A stretch of 64,000 nt of DNA. It comes from Symbiodinium natans (taxonomy: Eukaryota; Sar; Dinophyceae; Suessiales; Symbiodiniaceae). Made by a program: the position numbers and the translations under genes. Positions 48,545-59,948 of this stretch are shown piece after piece (within the stretch, counting starts at the first letter, position 1; each line of letters begins with the position of its first letter). The stretch is from positions 1 through 64,000 of the forward strand of contig CAJNDS010001013.1 in assembly GCA_905221605.1 (NCBI GenBank). Reading direction: 5' to 3'. The notes below the pieces were generated by a model, which made no database searches, had not been told where the DNA came from, and saw only the letters and a list, made by a program, of their open reading frames with translations.

Positions 48545-48680
48545 CCCGCCGGGTTGCCCAGTTTTACCCCTGCCAGGGTTGCCCCCACCAGGGTTGCCCC
48601 CGCCAGGGTCGCCGCCGAGTTAGGGTTGCCCTTGGCAGGGTTGCCCCGCCAGGGTTGCTCCCAGGGTGACATTGCCCTCG
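48545..48680 (+). repeat. 15-bp minisatellite cluster 3
   Basis: Diverged units, several truncated (GGGTTGCCCCGCCA). Confidence 0.8.
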
Positions 48681-48884
48681 ACGGGCTGCCCCGTCAGGGC
48701 TCCACGCCTCCTCACATCGCCTACTCAGGAATTGTGCACCTTCTCTGCGACGGCCCTGCCCACCTCGTCCTCCTCGCGCGCTGGCGAGGCTTCGTCGTCC
48801 TTCTCTATGAAGTTTTGTTTAGTTGCCGAGCAGGGCTTCAAGTGCCATATGGGCCCCGGATGCTTGAAGGGCCCTTTCCCATTA

Positions 48885-49000
48885 GTAGTCGCCCCCGCCA
48901 GGGCCCCGCCAGGATTGCCCCCGCCAAGGTTGGCAGTTGCCCCCGCCACACCCCGCCACGGTTGCCGCCCGCCAGGGTTGCCCCCCGCCGGCCCTTGCGC
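48885..49000 (+). repeat. 15-bp minisatellite cluster 4
   Basis: Degenerate units mixed with other C-rich sequence. Confidence 0.7.
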
Positions 49001-49754
49001 GACCCCGGTGAAAAGGCCGGGCCCAAGACGCACGATTTTTAGCATAGGAGGTCCTGCCAAAAAAAAGACCAGGCTGGGCCAGAGAAGCCCTTGCGCCAGC
49101 GGTGGCCGGAGTTGAGCGCTTGGCACTCGCCATTCTGCCATATGAATGAGCTTGGGTCCGGAATTGGGCTTGAGGGTGTCTTAAACACAGTATGGGTGAA
49201 ACAGATTGTCCCGCTCTCGGCTCAAGCAACAGCAGCAGGCCCTGAGAAGCCCCTGCGCCCCCGCATCGTTCAAGATGTATCCACTAGCCGTCCGGCTGCG
49301 TGTTGTACACCTATCCCAATATTCACCTGGACAGCCACCTATCCTCAGTATCCTCCGGCCTCCGGCTATGAGTTGTAAAGAGAACAGATAACTATCCCAA
49401 GGGTTAGGGAAAAGGATCTATCCCTCGTCGACGCCCGATCGTTTTAGCTCCTCTGGCCTCCGGCTGCGAGTTGGCTAAGCGGATCCACCACGTACAGGGA
49501 CACTATCCACGGGGGCAAAACTGTACAAGTGGGGCGCAGCTACACGGACGAAGTCAAGAAACAAACAAAAGAGAAAGGTGAATGAATGTACAGTGTGCTT
49601 ATGTTGCTGTCTTGTTGCCCTGTAAGCCCAGACAGCAACAGCACACGAAATTCTATCCAGGCCCCTCCATCTATCCCAAGGCTCAGTGCGCTATTCCGGC
49701 TCGTCCGCGAGGAGGTCGACATCTGTCCCGGAGCAAACCCGAAATCAACTGACA

Positions 49755-50069
49755 TCAAAACAATTGCTCCCCCGAAAGTACCTGAAAGACGTGGTGCGAA
49801 ACACCCCCCGTGATGGGGGCGTCAGCTCGCAGAGTGACGTCTCCCAGCATAAACGATGAATTCGCGAATCCTCGTCCGGTTTGCATCAGACCTTCAACAC
49901 AAACGCAGGAGGGATCGCCAGCACGGTCTCCAGCCCCTTTGAGGCGCCCACCACCACCCGCGATTACGAAGACCACATCGGCGACCCTCGGAAGCAACAC
50001 CGTCATCCGCAAACCTTCGGAATCATCGTCTGAGCACACACGTCTTCGACGGTGCCCTAATACATGCAC
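49755..50069 (-). CDS. Unrecognised ORF in a low-repeat island
   Basis: 104 codons from ATG (MHVLGHRRRRVCSDDDSEG...). The middle (LLPRVADVVFVIAGGGG, SFMLGDVTLRADAPITGG) has mixed composition unlike the surrounding minisatellite frames, but I recognise no family and the opposite strand is also open for about 90 codons. Flanked on both sides by 15-bp minisatellite clusters. Confidence 0.2.
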   Translation of the reverse strand: MHVLGHRRRRVCSDDDSEGLRMTVLLPRVADVVFVIAGGGGRLKGAGDRAGDPSCVCVEGLMQTGRGFANSSFMLGDVTLRADAPITGGVSHHVFQVLSGEQLF

Positions 50070-50204
50070 CCAAGATGTTTGCTAATCCGCATCATTGGAA
50101 AATTGGTCACTCATCTTCTATCCCCTTCCGCCGAAACTCAGTTCATCTCGTCCAGGCATTACCCCTTGCAACATCGGCCCTTTCACTTGGTTCAGTACCC
50201 CTCC

Positions 50205-50452
50205 TAGACCCCCGCCAGGGTTCCCCCCCCCACGAATTGCTCTGGCAGGTTGGTCTCGTTTGCGGTTGCCCCCTGGCAGGGTTGGTTGCCCAGGGTTGCC
50301 CCCGCCAGGGTTGCGCGGGTGACGGGTTGCCCCTGCCAGGGTTGTCCGCCAGGGCTACCCCCGCCAGGGTTGCCCCCGCCAGGGTTGCCCCCGCCAGGGT
50401 ACCAAAAAAAACCCTAAAAACTACCCCCCCCCCCCCCAGGGTTGCCCCGCCA
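50205..50452 (+). repeat. 15-bp minisatellite cluster 5
   Basis: Diverged units at left, regular GGGTTGCCCCCGCCA at 50,350-50,400, then a poly-C run. Interrupted on the right by MITE family C copy 2. Confidence 0.8.
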
Positions 50453-50605
50453 CTTGAAGGTTCACGCTACTTACGAACCACTAGATAACTGTACTTATAA
50501 CCCTACTTATAATACATCTAAAGGGGCCTTTTGGGGGTTATTCCAATTATAAGTAAGGGTTATAAGCCCAGTTAAAAGTGGTTCTTAAGTCCATCAACCT
50601 CCAAG
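50453..50605. mobile_element. MITE family C, copy 2
   Basis: CTTGAAGGTTCACGCTAC and CTGTACTTATAACCCTACTT at left; AAGTAAGGGTTATAAGCCCAG and CAACCTCCAAG at right. Inserted between two 15-bp minisatellite clusters. Confidence 0.7.
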
Positions 50606-50745
50606 CAGGGTTGCCCCCGGCCGAGCTGCCCCCGCCAAAGTGCCCTGGCAGGGTTGCCCCCGCCAGGGTTGCCCCCGCCAGCGTTGCCCCCGCCAGGGTT
50701 GCCCCCGCCGGGTTGCCCCCGCCAGGGTTGCCCCCCGCCATGGCT
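50606..50745 (+). repeat. 15-bp minisatellite cluster 6
   Basis: Resumes directly after the family C element, consistent with that element having inserted into the array. Confidence 0.85.
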
Positions 50746-51470
50746 TAGCTATGCGCTTGAGATTGTCTTAAACGGGTGAATTTTGATTGTCCCGATCCTG
50801 GAAAGTGTAGGCTCAAGCAACAGCAGCAGTCATACCTCCCATCCCGGCCATCGGGGAGAGTCGAGGTGAAAGCCCCCTTGGTAGGGGGACCGTGGGGGTT
50901 AGACCGCTCTAAACCCGAAAAAGGCGGTAGTTTGGGTGGTTGGGGTGGGATCCGCTGCACCGAGGCGGCCCGACCCGCCACCACTCCCTGGCGGGTCGGG
51001 ACCGCGGCACCCTAATACCTAAACCCTAAACCCTAAACCCTAGACCCTAAATCCTAAACCCTGGCAAGCAGGGCTTGGCTCATGAGTGCTTGGGATTTCT
51101 TCTTGCCACCCGAACAAACAGATACAGCCCTAACAATAAGACCCTAAACCCTAAACCCCCTACCCCCTAAACCCTAAACCCTAAACCCTAAACCCCCTAA
51201 AGCCTAAAGCCTACCACAGCCTAAACCCTAAACCCAAACTTCCACCTTAGGCCCTGCACCCTCCACCCGAGAACCTTTACCAAGAAGCACCTACCTTTGA
51301 GCCCCATTCAAGCTTAGTTTAGTTCCAAGACCTTTAACTTTGACCATAAACCCTAAACCCTAAACCCTAAACCCTAAACCCTAAAGCTCAACACGATGCG
51401 ATGCTTAGGCCTGAGATGCAATGGCCATCCGAAGGGACGAAGATGCTGTGTCCAGGGCCGTCTATAGTTT

Positions 51471-51553
51471 AGGGTTTAGGGTTTAGGGTTTAGGGTTTAG
51501 GGTTTAGGGTTTAGGGTTTAGGGTTTAGGGTTTAGGGTTTAGGGTTTAGGGTG
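51471..51553 (+). repeat. TTTAGGG array
   Basis: About 12 units; a CCCTAAA run at 51,349-51,386 precedes it in the other orientation. Confidence 0.95.
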
Positions 51554-51559
51554 TGTAGA

Positions 51560-52670
51560 CCGAACTGCATCTTCGCGTCCTTCTTTTCCTTGTCTTCTTG
51601 CGTGGTGACGAGTTCGTTCTGCGTGGTTGCATCCATTCATGCCGTGGGCTAACACGAGCAGTTTGCTCGTTTGCATCCATTCATGCGCTGAGCCGACTGA
51701 AATGGGAACTGGAGGAGGTTTTGTTGTTTTCAAACCTAGCTCATGCTAAAGATCCCACGTGTTACGTCAGGCAAGATGCCACAGAGATGTCGCAGCTCGC
51801 AGTTCAAGTTAGCAGCTGAAAACGCACCTGCAACTTGCAGCTTCAGGTGACATCGAGCCCTTGATCAGGTGCACCATGGTTCTACTGGTGCAGGCCATCC
51901 GGTGCGACTCACCAAGGATAAGTTTCGGGGTCTCCTGTGGGTACTCGGGCCCAAACCTAAACCCTAACCCTGCACGTCTGTCTACAAACAGGGTTCTGCC
52001 AAGCTCTGGGAGGATCCATCAGTGCTTCGCTTGCCCTGCACCCCTGTCAAAAGGTGCCTGATCGTTGCATGCAGTCCTACTTGCTGGTAGAAGAGCCGCG
52101 ACAGAACGCGTTGGCCAGTGACTTGTACAAACCTTGTAGCGTCTGATAGTTCCAACGCAAAAACCGACTACATGTAGTCGATCGCTCGAACAGATACAGC
52201 TGGCCCTGGCTGCTGGGTCCAACAGGGAGTGACTGCCTATACCTAGTGCGACTCACCGTGGAGTCGCGGCTCTATCGGAAAGTCAGCGTGGTTCCGCCGC
52301 CATTGTCGTCAAAGGGCAGCTGCGCACAAAGATAAAAGGTTTGACTTGGGCGTTGCAATACAAATGTACAAACATAATGAGGAAAACCATTACAAGAAAG
52401 CATATACGTGTACACACGTACTGTCAAAATGTGTCAGTTCAATCTAGTTACAAGTGATGCTTTATAGCTACTGCCTTCTTGTAGTCGCATCATAGCCATC
52501 ATGGCCCAACACTGTGACATACTGGGATAAGCCGCACGCACATCCTCTGGCGGGTCATCGGGTTGGACACGGACCCGATGAACCTGAATTTGCTACGTGC
52601 GGGTTTGGGCGCCCTCAGAATATGAAGTTCTATGGGCTAGATCGTTGCATCTAGGGCCACATTGAATAGT
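51560..52670. other. Low-repeat stretch next to the KH-like gene
   Basis: Unique sequence with almost no telomere-like units, similar in character to the KH locus; may contain its 3' flank. No frame stands out; the longest are 60-75 codons. Confidence 0.45.
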
Positions 52671-52713
52671 GATTAGGGGTCCCTAAACAAGTGCCCAGAT
52701 GAACCCTCAGCCT

Positions 52714-53448
52714 CTACTGCACCACGTACAGCTCCACGTGGTCCAGCTTCTGTTGGCGACAGAAGCGCCGGAAGTGCTCTGCGATGCCTTTCACCAACGC
52801 CATTGTCTCCTTGAACCTGGGTGGAGTTGGGGGTCCTATAGGGAGGTGACTTGACTTCCTTCCAGCCACTCCCGCGACCACGAACGCGTACGTCGACCCC
52901 AGTTCTGTAGATTTTCTTCATGTTGTCGCCGTTGTGGCCGATTAAGCGAGGGACAAGCTCGAAAGCGGCATGCTTCTCCAGGTCGTAGCCATGGAAGATG
53001 ACGGCAAAAGTGAAGTGCCGGGGGGGGGGGGGGGGGGGGGGGTCGTAGTCTCTTCTTTGGCGAAAGCACTTGGTGAAGGCAGGAAGGGTAGACCGCGTGA
53101 GGCAAGCAGGCCCGCTGGGTAAACCTTTGCCACTTCACCGATGTCCTGGGTCAGGCCAGGAGGAGCCCTGATCGCCACATATTTTGGCTCATTTGACGAA
53201 GGGCTGCCATTCAACTTCAAGCGACCTACATCTCCACTGCCATAGCTCCCGTAGTCCTCCGAGCCATTCTCGGACACAGACTCTGACAAAGTCAAGCTGT
53301 CAGGAGGCAGCCGATTGACACGTGAGGGGAGCACCTGGTAGGGTGTCACTCGCACGTCCATCCCAAGGGATGGATATGTCGGACAAGAAGCATAGATGGC
53401 GTCTCCTGATGGTCCCACACCAGTCACAAACTCATCCACACGCGCCAT
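52714..53448 (-). pseudogene. KH-domain RNA-binding protein, frame disrupted
   Basis: ATG at 53,448 opens MARVDEFVTGVGPSGDAIY, a hydrophilic leader. Past a run of about 24 C residues (coding strand; 53,020-53,043) the frame changes to FAVIFHGYDLEKHAAFELVPRLIGHNGDNMKKIYRTG and VRVRGRGSG, a KH-like domain with a GHNG (GxxG) loop. Near 52,840 it changes back to the first frame and reads FKETMALVKGIAEHFRRFC and ends ELYVVQ-stop at 52,714-52,716. N- and C-terminal parts share one frame and the KH core another, so two compensating indels are needed. The poly-C run could be a polymerase-slippage or sequencing problem; the second break could be a very small intron or a real mutation. No TTTAGGG repeats lie in this stretch. 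Confidence 0.55.
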
Positions 53449-53822
53449 GTTTAGCGAGGTCAGTATTATCAGAGAGCAGAGCTGCTACATATGGCAAGCT
53501 TGAGAGGAATATCCCATCAAATCTTGGCATGACAAGCAAGAAACCCAGATCTTCCAAGGTCAGTTCAGGAACAACCCTTAAACTGCAAGTAGGTTTTTAT
53601 TTTCTTATTCTGGTTTCAAGGTATGTATAACGGTTCTTGACTAAGCTATTCTGGCAGACCTGGAAAGAGCTCCCAGAAACAGTTACAGCTGCACGCCTGA
53701 ACTGAAACAAACATAATTTCGTCCTGTAACGAATCCTACGGCGTGGCATATGAAGGAACAGGGTTTAGTGTTTTGGGTGGGCGAACAAAATCATACCAGC
53801 CCGATCCACCCAGGTCAGGGCA

Positions 53823-53870
53823 ACCCTAAACCCTAAACCCTAAACCCTAAACCCTAAACCCTAAACCGGA
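53823..53870 (-). repeat. CCCTAAA array
   Basis: About 6 units, about 375 bases upstream of the KH-like gene's start. Confidence 0.9.
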
Positions 53871-54326
53871 ACCCTATCCCTGCTACCCGGAGGGTCCATT
53901 TGTAGTACTATTATGGAACTGTTCAGTACCGCCCAAAAACCCTAAACCCTAAACCCTAAATACTAAACGGGCACCTAATTCCATAAGAGTACTGCAAACG
54001 GAGCCTCAGGGCAACTAGTTTGGACATCCACCCCCATGAAGAGCTGCGGCTTAGGTTTGGGGTTTAGGTTTTAGGGTTTAGGGTTTAGGGGGCACGCCAG
54101 GTAACTCTTGCATCAGTAGCATTTGCAACATGCAGCACAAACTTGCAGGACTAAACATTGGTGTGTAGATCCAAATCCGTTCTCCATCCATTGTTATCTA
54201 TGCTTTATTTTGCCAAGTGACTTGTGTACTATATACCCTAAACCCTAACCCCTTCACCCCCTAAACCCCTAAAGCCCTTAACCCCTAAGACCCGAAGCCC
54301 TAAGTGTAAGTCGTCAACCGATCTCT

Positions 54327-54380
54327 AAACCCTAAACCCTAAACCCTAAACCCTAAACCCTAAACCCTAAACCCTAAGCC
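54327..54380 (-). repeat. CCCTAAA array
   Basis: About 7 units. Confidence 0.9.
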
Positions 54381-54689
54381 CTCCTCGATGACGTCTTTGC
54401 TGTCGGCCTTCATCTCCTCAGAGGAAACTGAGAGAACTCTCAACTTCAAAGGCTTAGGATTTAGGGTTTAGGGTTTAAGGTTTAAGGTTTAAGGTTTAGA
54501 GTGTAGGAGATCTGTCATGGCATCAGGGTTGCTTATGAGCCACCGCGGCAGGCCACCCCCGCAGGAGCCAGAGACCAAGGCGCAGGCGTTTCGGAAGAGA
54601 AGCAGGCCGCACATCTGCAGGCCTTCTCTTCAGGGGCATAAGCTTCCCCCACATTTTCAGGGGTATAAGATTCCCCTATATAATTTTGT

Positions 54690-54752
54690 ATATACCTGAT
54701 ATAGTATATATATATATATGATCTATATATATGTATATATATATATATAAGT
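54690..54752. repeat. TA microsatellite
   Basis: ATAGTATATATATATATATG and similar units. Confidence 0.9.
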
Positions 54753-55450
54753 AGCCACATAATAGCCGCGCATCTGCAGGCCTTCTTGGTAGCCTAGTAA
54801 CCATGTCAGAATTAAGGGCACCCCTTTTTAAGGGTTGGCCATTTAAGAGAACCCAGAACAAGAAAACAAAAAGGGTAAAGGGTACCACTGGGCTACCAAG
54901 CCGTTGGAGGTTTCAGTGTGTTAGGGTTTCAGGGTGTCAGGGTGCGAGGATCTCAGGGTGTTAGCCCAGACAGGTGTGTGGGCTAGATTGGGCTCGGACA
55001 CCCGACAAGTATGCGTTGCAGATGACAGAAGCTGGCACAACCTTGCCCGAAGGTATCAATATGTAAACCCTAAACTCTTACCCTTGCAAATACGAGTGTG
55101 AGACTGTCCTACGCGCTAGGTCCTAAGCCCGAATCTGCAAGTGCAACGCCCTGCTCCCTAACACCCTATAGAACCTCTATAAATCCCACTCCTAAATCCC
55201 CAAACCCCCTGAAACCCTAAAAATCCTAAGCTCTTTAGCCCCTGAACTCCGATGCCCTACACCAGAAACGCCAAACCCTAAACCCTAAACCCTAAACCCT
55301 AAACCCTACACCCTACACCCTAAACCCTAAACAACCTTTAAACCCAAAAGCGCAAAGGACGTTTAGGCCGCACACCCTGCCTTGCTCGAGCGAGTCGCGG
55401 TTGGCCATGATGTGCTCCGCCGAAATCTCCTGAGAGGCTCGGTTCCGGTA

Positions 55451-55529
55451 TGGGGTTTAGGGTTTAGGGTTTAGGGTTTAGGGTTTAGGGTTTAGGGTTT
55501 AGGGTTAAGGGTTAAGGGTTAAGGGTTTC
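55451..55529 (+). repeat. TTTAGGG array
   Basis: About 8 units that end in TTAAGGG variants. Confidence 0.95.
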
Positions 55530-55602
55530 TCGGCTTCGGGTTATACTATACCGTGCTATACTGTACTGCGCTGTACGATCCTATACTGTACATACCATAC
55601 AC

Positions 55603-55690
55603 TTGAATGAGGAATATGGCCATAACGCAAAACAAAACCCCTAAATGCTTTAAGGAATATTCTCTACTTAAAGGGGAATTGGGCACCCTG
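55603..55690. mobile_element. MITE family B, degenerate copy
   Basis: GAATGAGGAATATGGCC at left; CTTTAAGGAATATTCTCTAC then TTAAAGGGGAATTGGG at right. The arms are recognisable but not fully complementary. Confidence 0.5.
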
Positions 55691-55779
55691 GGTAATACTA
55701 CATGCATGTGGCATGGACCTTTATGTATCATTTGGCGATGCCTTTTGGTTCGTACTCGATGTGCGTAGACCTTTCCTTT

Positions 55780-56200
55780 TAAGATGCATCGGTTTGCACA
55801 GTTATGCACTCAGGATGCAACGATTTCCATTCATCTTTGATGTTGAGATGCATGGATTTGCATCGACATTTTACGTTCACGATGCATGGACGTCCGTTAG
55901 GTTCGAGAGGCATCGAATTCCGCTCATCTTTGCTCTTCTAATGCGGTTGACTTGCGCAGACCTTTGCTTTTGAGTTGCATTGATTTCAAGTCAATTTTGC
56001 TATAGAGATGCATCGGAGTGCATAGACCTTTGTGTTCAAGATGTGTGGATTTCCATACAGCTTCGCATTCGGGATGCATCGATTTTCTGTCATCTTTGAT
56101 GCATGTTGGTGTTCATTCAGCCTCGTTTTTGACATGCATCGACTTGCATAGACGCTTGCCTTGGAGATTTCACTTTTGCTTTTAAGATGCATCGACGAGA
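55780..56200 (+). repeat. Degenerate ~32-bp tandem repeat (GATGCATCGATTT)
   Basis: GATGCATCGA-like cores at 55,782, 55,814, 55,849, 55,881, 55,909, 55,940, 55,972, 56,008, 56,040, 56,074, 56,098, 56,133 and 56,185; most spacings are 31-36 bases, with an intervening CTTTGC-TTTT stretch. Confidence 0.65.
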
Positions 56201-57118
56201 TGAATTGTTTTCCATTGCTTTTGCCCTTGATGTTCATAGCCCTTCCCTTGTGGCAGGGGAACCGGGATTGGGCTTCAACACGGGCGAACTTTGCTGGCTT
56301 TCTGGTGTCGGGTTTAGGGTTTAGGGTTTAGGGTTTAGGGCTTACAAGAACGGGAGAGCTGTGACATGCTTCGGAAGGACCAGCCAAGGAAGGCGCACAA
56401 AGAAATCGGGATGCCCATTGGAACTTCGAAGGTTTTGAGAGTTAAAGCCCCGAACACCTTTACAAAATCAATAAGGCCCAAGCCAATCAAATAGTACATA
56501 AAGGTCCTACACACACTTACTGCTACACTATACTGAACTTTGATATCAGTACTACTAGTACTATAACAGGGGCAGCTGCATTTCCTATTATTGCGACTAT
56601 ACTGTCGATACTAGTACAGTGACTATACTATATACTGTAGAAATGTTATATAATATCTTTTACTATATGCTATACGGTGTGTACTATATAGCATCTACAG
56701 GTCAGCAGGAAAAAGGTAAACAATGTTCCAAGAAAGAACTTGAGCTGGGCACAAGCCCGGACAAGTCACTCCACAGGATCCCTCCAAACCTGGGTTTAGG
56801 GTTTAGGGTTCAGGGTTTAGGGTTTAGGGTTTAGGGCTTAGGGTTGCTCCTTCCAACTCATCGCAAGCACATAGAAGCACTTGGACGCATATCCTTCGCC
56901 TTGGCGCCCGGAGCTTTTGCTTTAGGGTCTCGGGTGTGGCTCTCGAAGAATGAAACTAACGGCCCAAAGTACCAAAAGTCCTGAACCCCGAGCCCTAAAC
57001 CCTAAACCCTGAACCCTGAACCCTAAACTCCACGCCCCAACTTCTCTTCCTGCACCCGAGGCAAACCCGGATGTCCATCAGCCCGAAAGGTGTCGTGTTT
57101 GTGTGTCATGCCTTTCAG

Positions 57119-57250
57119 GGGTTTAGGGTTTAGGGTTTTAGCGTTTTAGGGTTTTAGGGTTTTAGGGTTTTAGGGTTTTAGGGTTTTGGGGTTTTAGGGT
57201 TTTAGGGTTTTAGGGTTTTAGGGTTCTCGTGTTTTAGGGTTTTGGGGTTC
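57119..57250 (+). repeat. TTTTAGGG-variant array
   Basis: About 15 8-mer units, the largest block of this variant. Confidence 0.95.
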
Positions 57251-57879
57251 AAGGGTTGAAGGGTTCGGTATTTACACTTGGAGTACCATACACTTTGCCT
57301 GGCGTTTAGGGCTATGGGAGTTCCAGCGCCTAAAGTCTCGGGTCAGGCGTTAGGGCCTGTAGATGCGAGCTTTTCGGATTTATATAAACAGGGTTCGGGT
57401 CCCTAATCTGGGGTCTCTATCGGATCTGCCTTCCGGAAGAAGGCTGCCCCCAAAAGGAACCTCATTTTCAACAACCCCGATTTGTTGCAAGAGCTGCACC
57501 CTTCTGGGCAAGTATGCCCGGATCACTAGACCCTAAAACCCTTAGCCCTATACACATTCTACACACCCCACATCCAACCTAAACCCTAAACCCTAAACCC
57601 CTAAGCCTAAACCCCTGAGAAACCCGCGACTGCTGGGGCGTCGGCAGGCATCGTCAAACTCGGGCGGAACACTGGGCCCCTCGGCAATCCTGGGCCAAGA
57701 GCTCCAAACAGCCCAATACTCTTTGGGTAGTTGTGGTTTTAGGGTTTAGGGTTTAGGGTTTAGGGTTTAGGGTTTAGGACTCTCACGCACTAGTTTTATA
57801 AGGAGCAAATGAACGCAATGAGTGCGTGACGCATGAAAACAGTGAGTGAGTGAACGAGGGTTTAGGGTTTAGAGGTTGC

Positions 57880-57960
57880 ATGGGCCCTTGAAATGGTCCC
57901 TTACCTCCTCTACATGGTTCTGAAGTATGGGCCCGTGGGTGGTATAGGGTAGATAAGGGG
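57880..57960 (+). repeat. Dispersed repeat family G, copy 2
   Basis: CATGGGCCCTTGAAATGGTC, TTACCTCCTCTACATGGTTC, then GTGGTATAGGGTAGATAAGG; single-unit version of copy 1. Confidence 0.6.
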
Positions 57961-58581
57961 CATATAAGGAGTCCCGTTTAATAAAAGGGGACCATGTAGC
58001 TACTGCAAAAAAAACACACCGACGACATTAAGGGGCCAAGGGTTTAGGGTGTAAATTTCCATCGCTATCTAGGGATTCCTTAAGGTCTTGTGCCCCCTGG
58101 GCATGTAATCATGAAGTAATGTAACATAATAGTAATGTGACACAATATCAAAAGCTAACATAGTTTAAATATGTAAAGATCTGGTGATATACTAATACAA
58201 TGTAGACTTTAGGGTTCATGGGCCATGCAAGGTGGAACTTGGCTCGGGGCTTGTGATTCACTGATGTTCTCTCTCAAGCTCCTGCTGTAGGATTTGGGGT
58301 TTAGGGGTTATAAATAGGGTTTAGGGTGGGCACAGCAGACGCTGGAACTGACAACGGAAGAAGCTGCAGATGCTTTCGGGGCAAGCTTCTGCGCGATCTT
58401 GTCGTAGGCGCCCTTGACGAAAGCGAGTACACCTGGTAGTTGGGCAGCTAAACCCTAAACCCTAAATCCCAAGCCTCCTATGCAACTTCGACCTTAACTC
58501 CCCCCCTCCCCCCTGGGTACCCGAAAGAAGACTGCCAAAAGATTCTACCTTCAGCGGGGACATGAAACGCACTCCAACCCA

Positions 58582-58683
58582 GAGACTCCAATACTCCTTA
58601 ATCAAGAAATAGTCCTTAAACCCTATAAGGGAGGCTATTACATTTAAAGGAATATTCCTTTAGTTAAGGGATATTGGAGTCCC
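58582..58683. mobile_element. MITE family B, copy 5
   Basis: GAGACTCCAATACTCCTTAAT at left and AGTTAAGGGATATTGGAGTC at right, with ATAGTCCTTAAA and TTTAAAGGAATATTCC inner arms. Confidence 0.75.
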
Positions 58684-59867
58684 TGAAAAGTCCGTGTCCG
58701 ACGACGGCAAAGGAATCGTCACAGACACTGCACGGGGGGGGGGTCCCCGAGTAAACGGAGAGGTAGAAGCTTTAAGGGCCCTGAGCCAGCAAAGTTATAA
58801 ACGCCCTAAGTTAGGTTCTAAGTATGATAGCAAAAGTTAATCAAGCATACCTCCCATAGCTCAACCTGTAAACCCTAGCAACCGCTGTAAGCCGCCATAA
58901 GGTCTCCTCCCCCGCCCTGCAGAGCCTGACTGCAAGAAGGAGGGAGCAGCTCCAGTCGTGAAGTCGTGAATTGGTGTTTGACCTCCATCCTCGAACCCTA
59001 AACCTTCCACCCTAACCCTAAACCCTAAACTCTATACCGTATAGCCTATACCCTTTGTACCCTCCGCTCTGCGCCGAGCTGCGGCCAGAACTGCGACAGC
59101 GGACCACAGCGCCACTGGTCCTCTGCCCGGGATCTTTCGAAAGAGCTGAAGTTAGGGTTTAGGGTTTAGGGTCTAGGGTTTAGGTTTTAGGGCTTCGGGC
59201 TCTGGGGTTTTAAGGCGGGCACCTTCCTTAATGCTTAAGGGGATGTTGGATAGGACTCAAGTTTTAACTTGAGGGTTTTAAGGCCAATGTGCCAAAAAAA
59301 CGATCTGGCTAGGGACTCGAGATCTCTAATGGCCTTCCCATAAGAATCCTAAACCCTAAACCCTAAACCCTAGACCCTAAACCCCGAAGTCCCGAAGAGG
59401 ACGTGGCCCTCGCGCGCCGCACCTCTTAAAATCATCTGCGTTTTGAGCACTTGTGCTTGCGGTATGAGGCTCAATCCGCGTATCTGCAGAGATGCAACAT
59501 TCGATTCGAACCTCCCGGCTGGATTGGTGGAAGCCACCCAGGGGTTTAGGGTTTAGGGTTCAGGGTTTAGGGTTAAACCCTGCGAGCTCAACAGAACCGA
59601 TTCTGCTACTTGCTTACAAACCCCCCACCCCTCCCCCAAAACAAGAACATGTTCTTCCGTATCGGGGAATGTAGGATTGTTTTCTTCTTTCTTGTACATT
59701 ATTTTTTTTGGGGGGGGGTATAGGGATTATTATCTTCTTTCTTTTGTTTTTTTTTTGGGGGGGGTTAGGAATCAACACTACCTGCCCACTGCATGCATCG
59801 AGGAACATCCGGTGGTGGTCGAACTCCAGTTGCCGCAGGACTTCCTTTATTAGAGTGTTCGGTTTGG

Positions 59868-59948
59868 GGTTTAGGGTTTAGGGTTTAGGGTCTAGGGCTT
59901 AGGGCTTAGGGCTTAGGGCTTAGGGCTTAGGGTTTAGGGTTTAGGGTG
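59868..59948 (+). repeat. TTTAGGG array with CTTAGGG block
   Basis: A homogeneous CTTAGGG run of five or six units sits between TTTAGGG units, like the one at 36,096. Confidence 0.9.

Noticed and set aside
49215-50832. Two GGCTCAAGCAACAGCAGCAG sites that could be spliced-leader relics of processed genes
   Set aside because: Only 8 leader bases match, and the two sites share flanking sequence, so they are one diverged repeat and not independent events.
53180-53196. ATATTTTGGCTCA resembling the spliced leader
   Set aside because: Lies inside the minus-strand KH-protein coding region; match ends before AAG.
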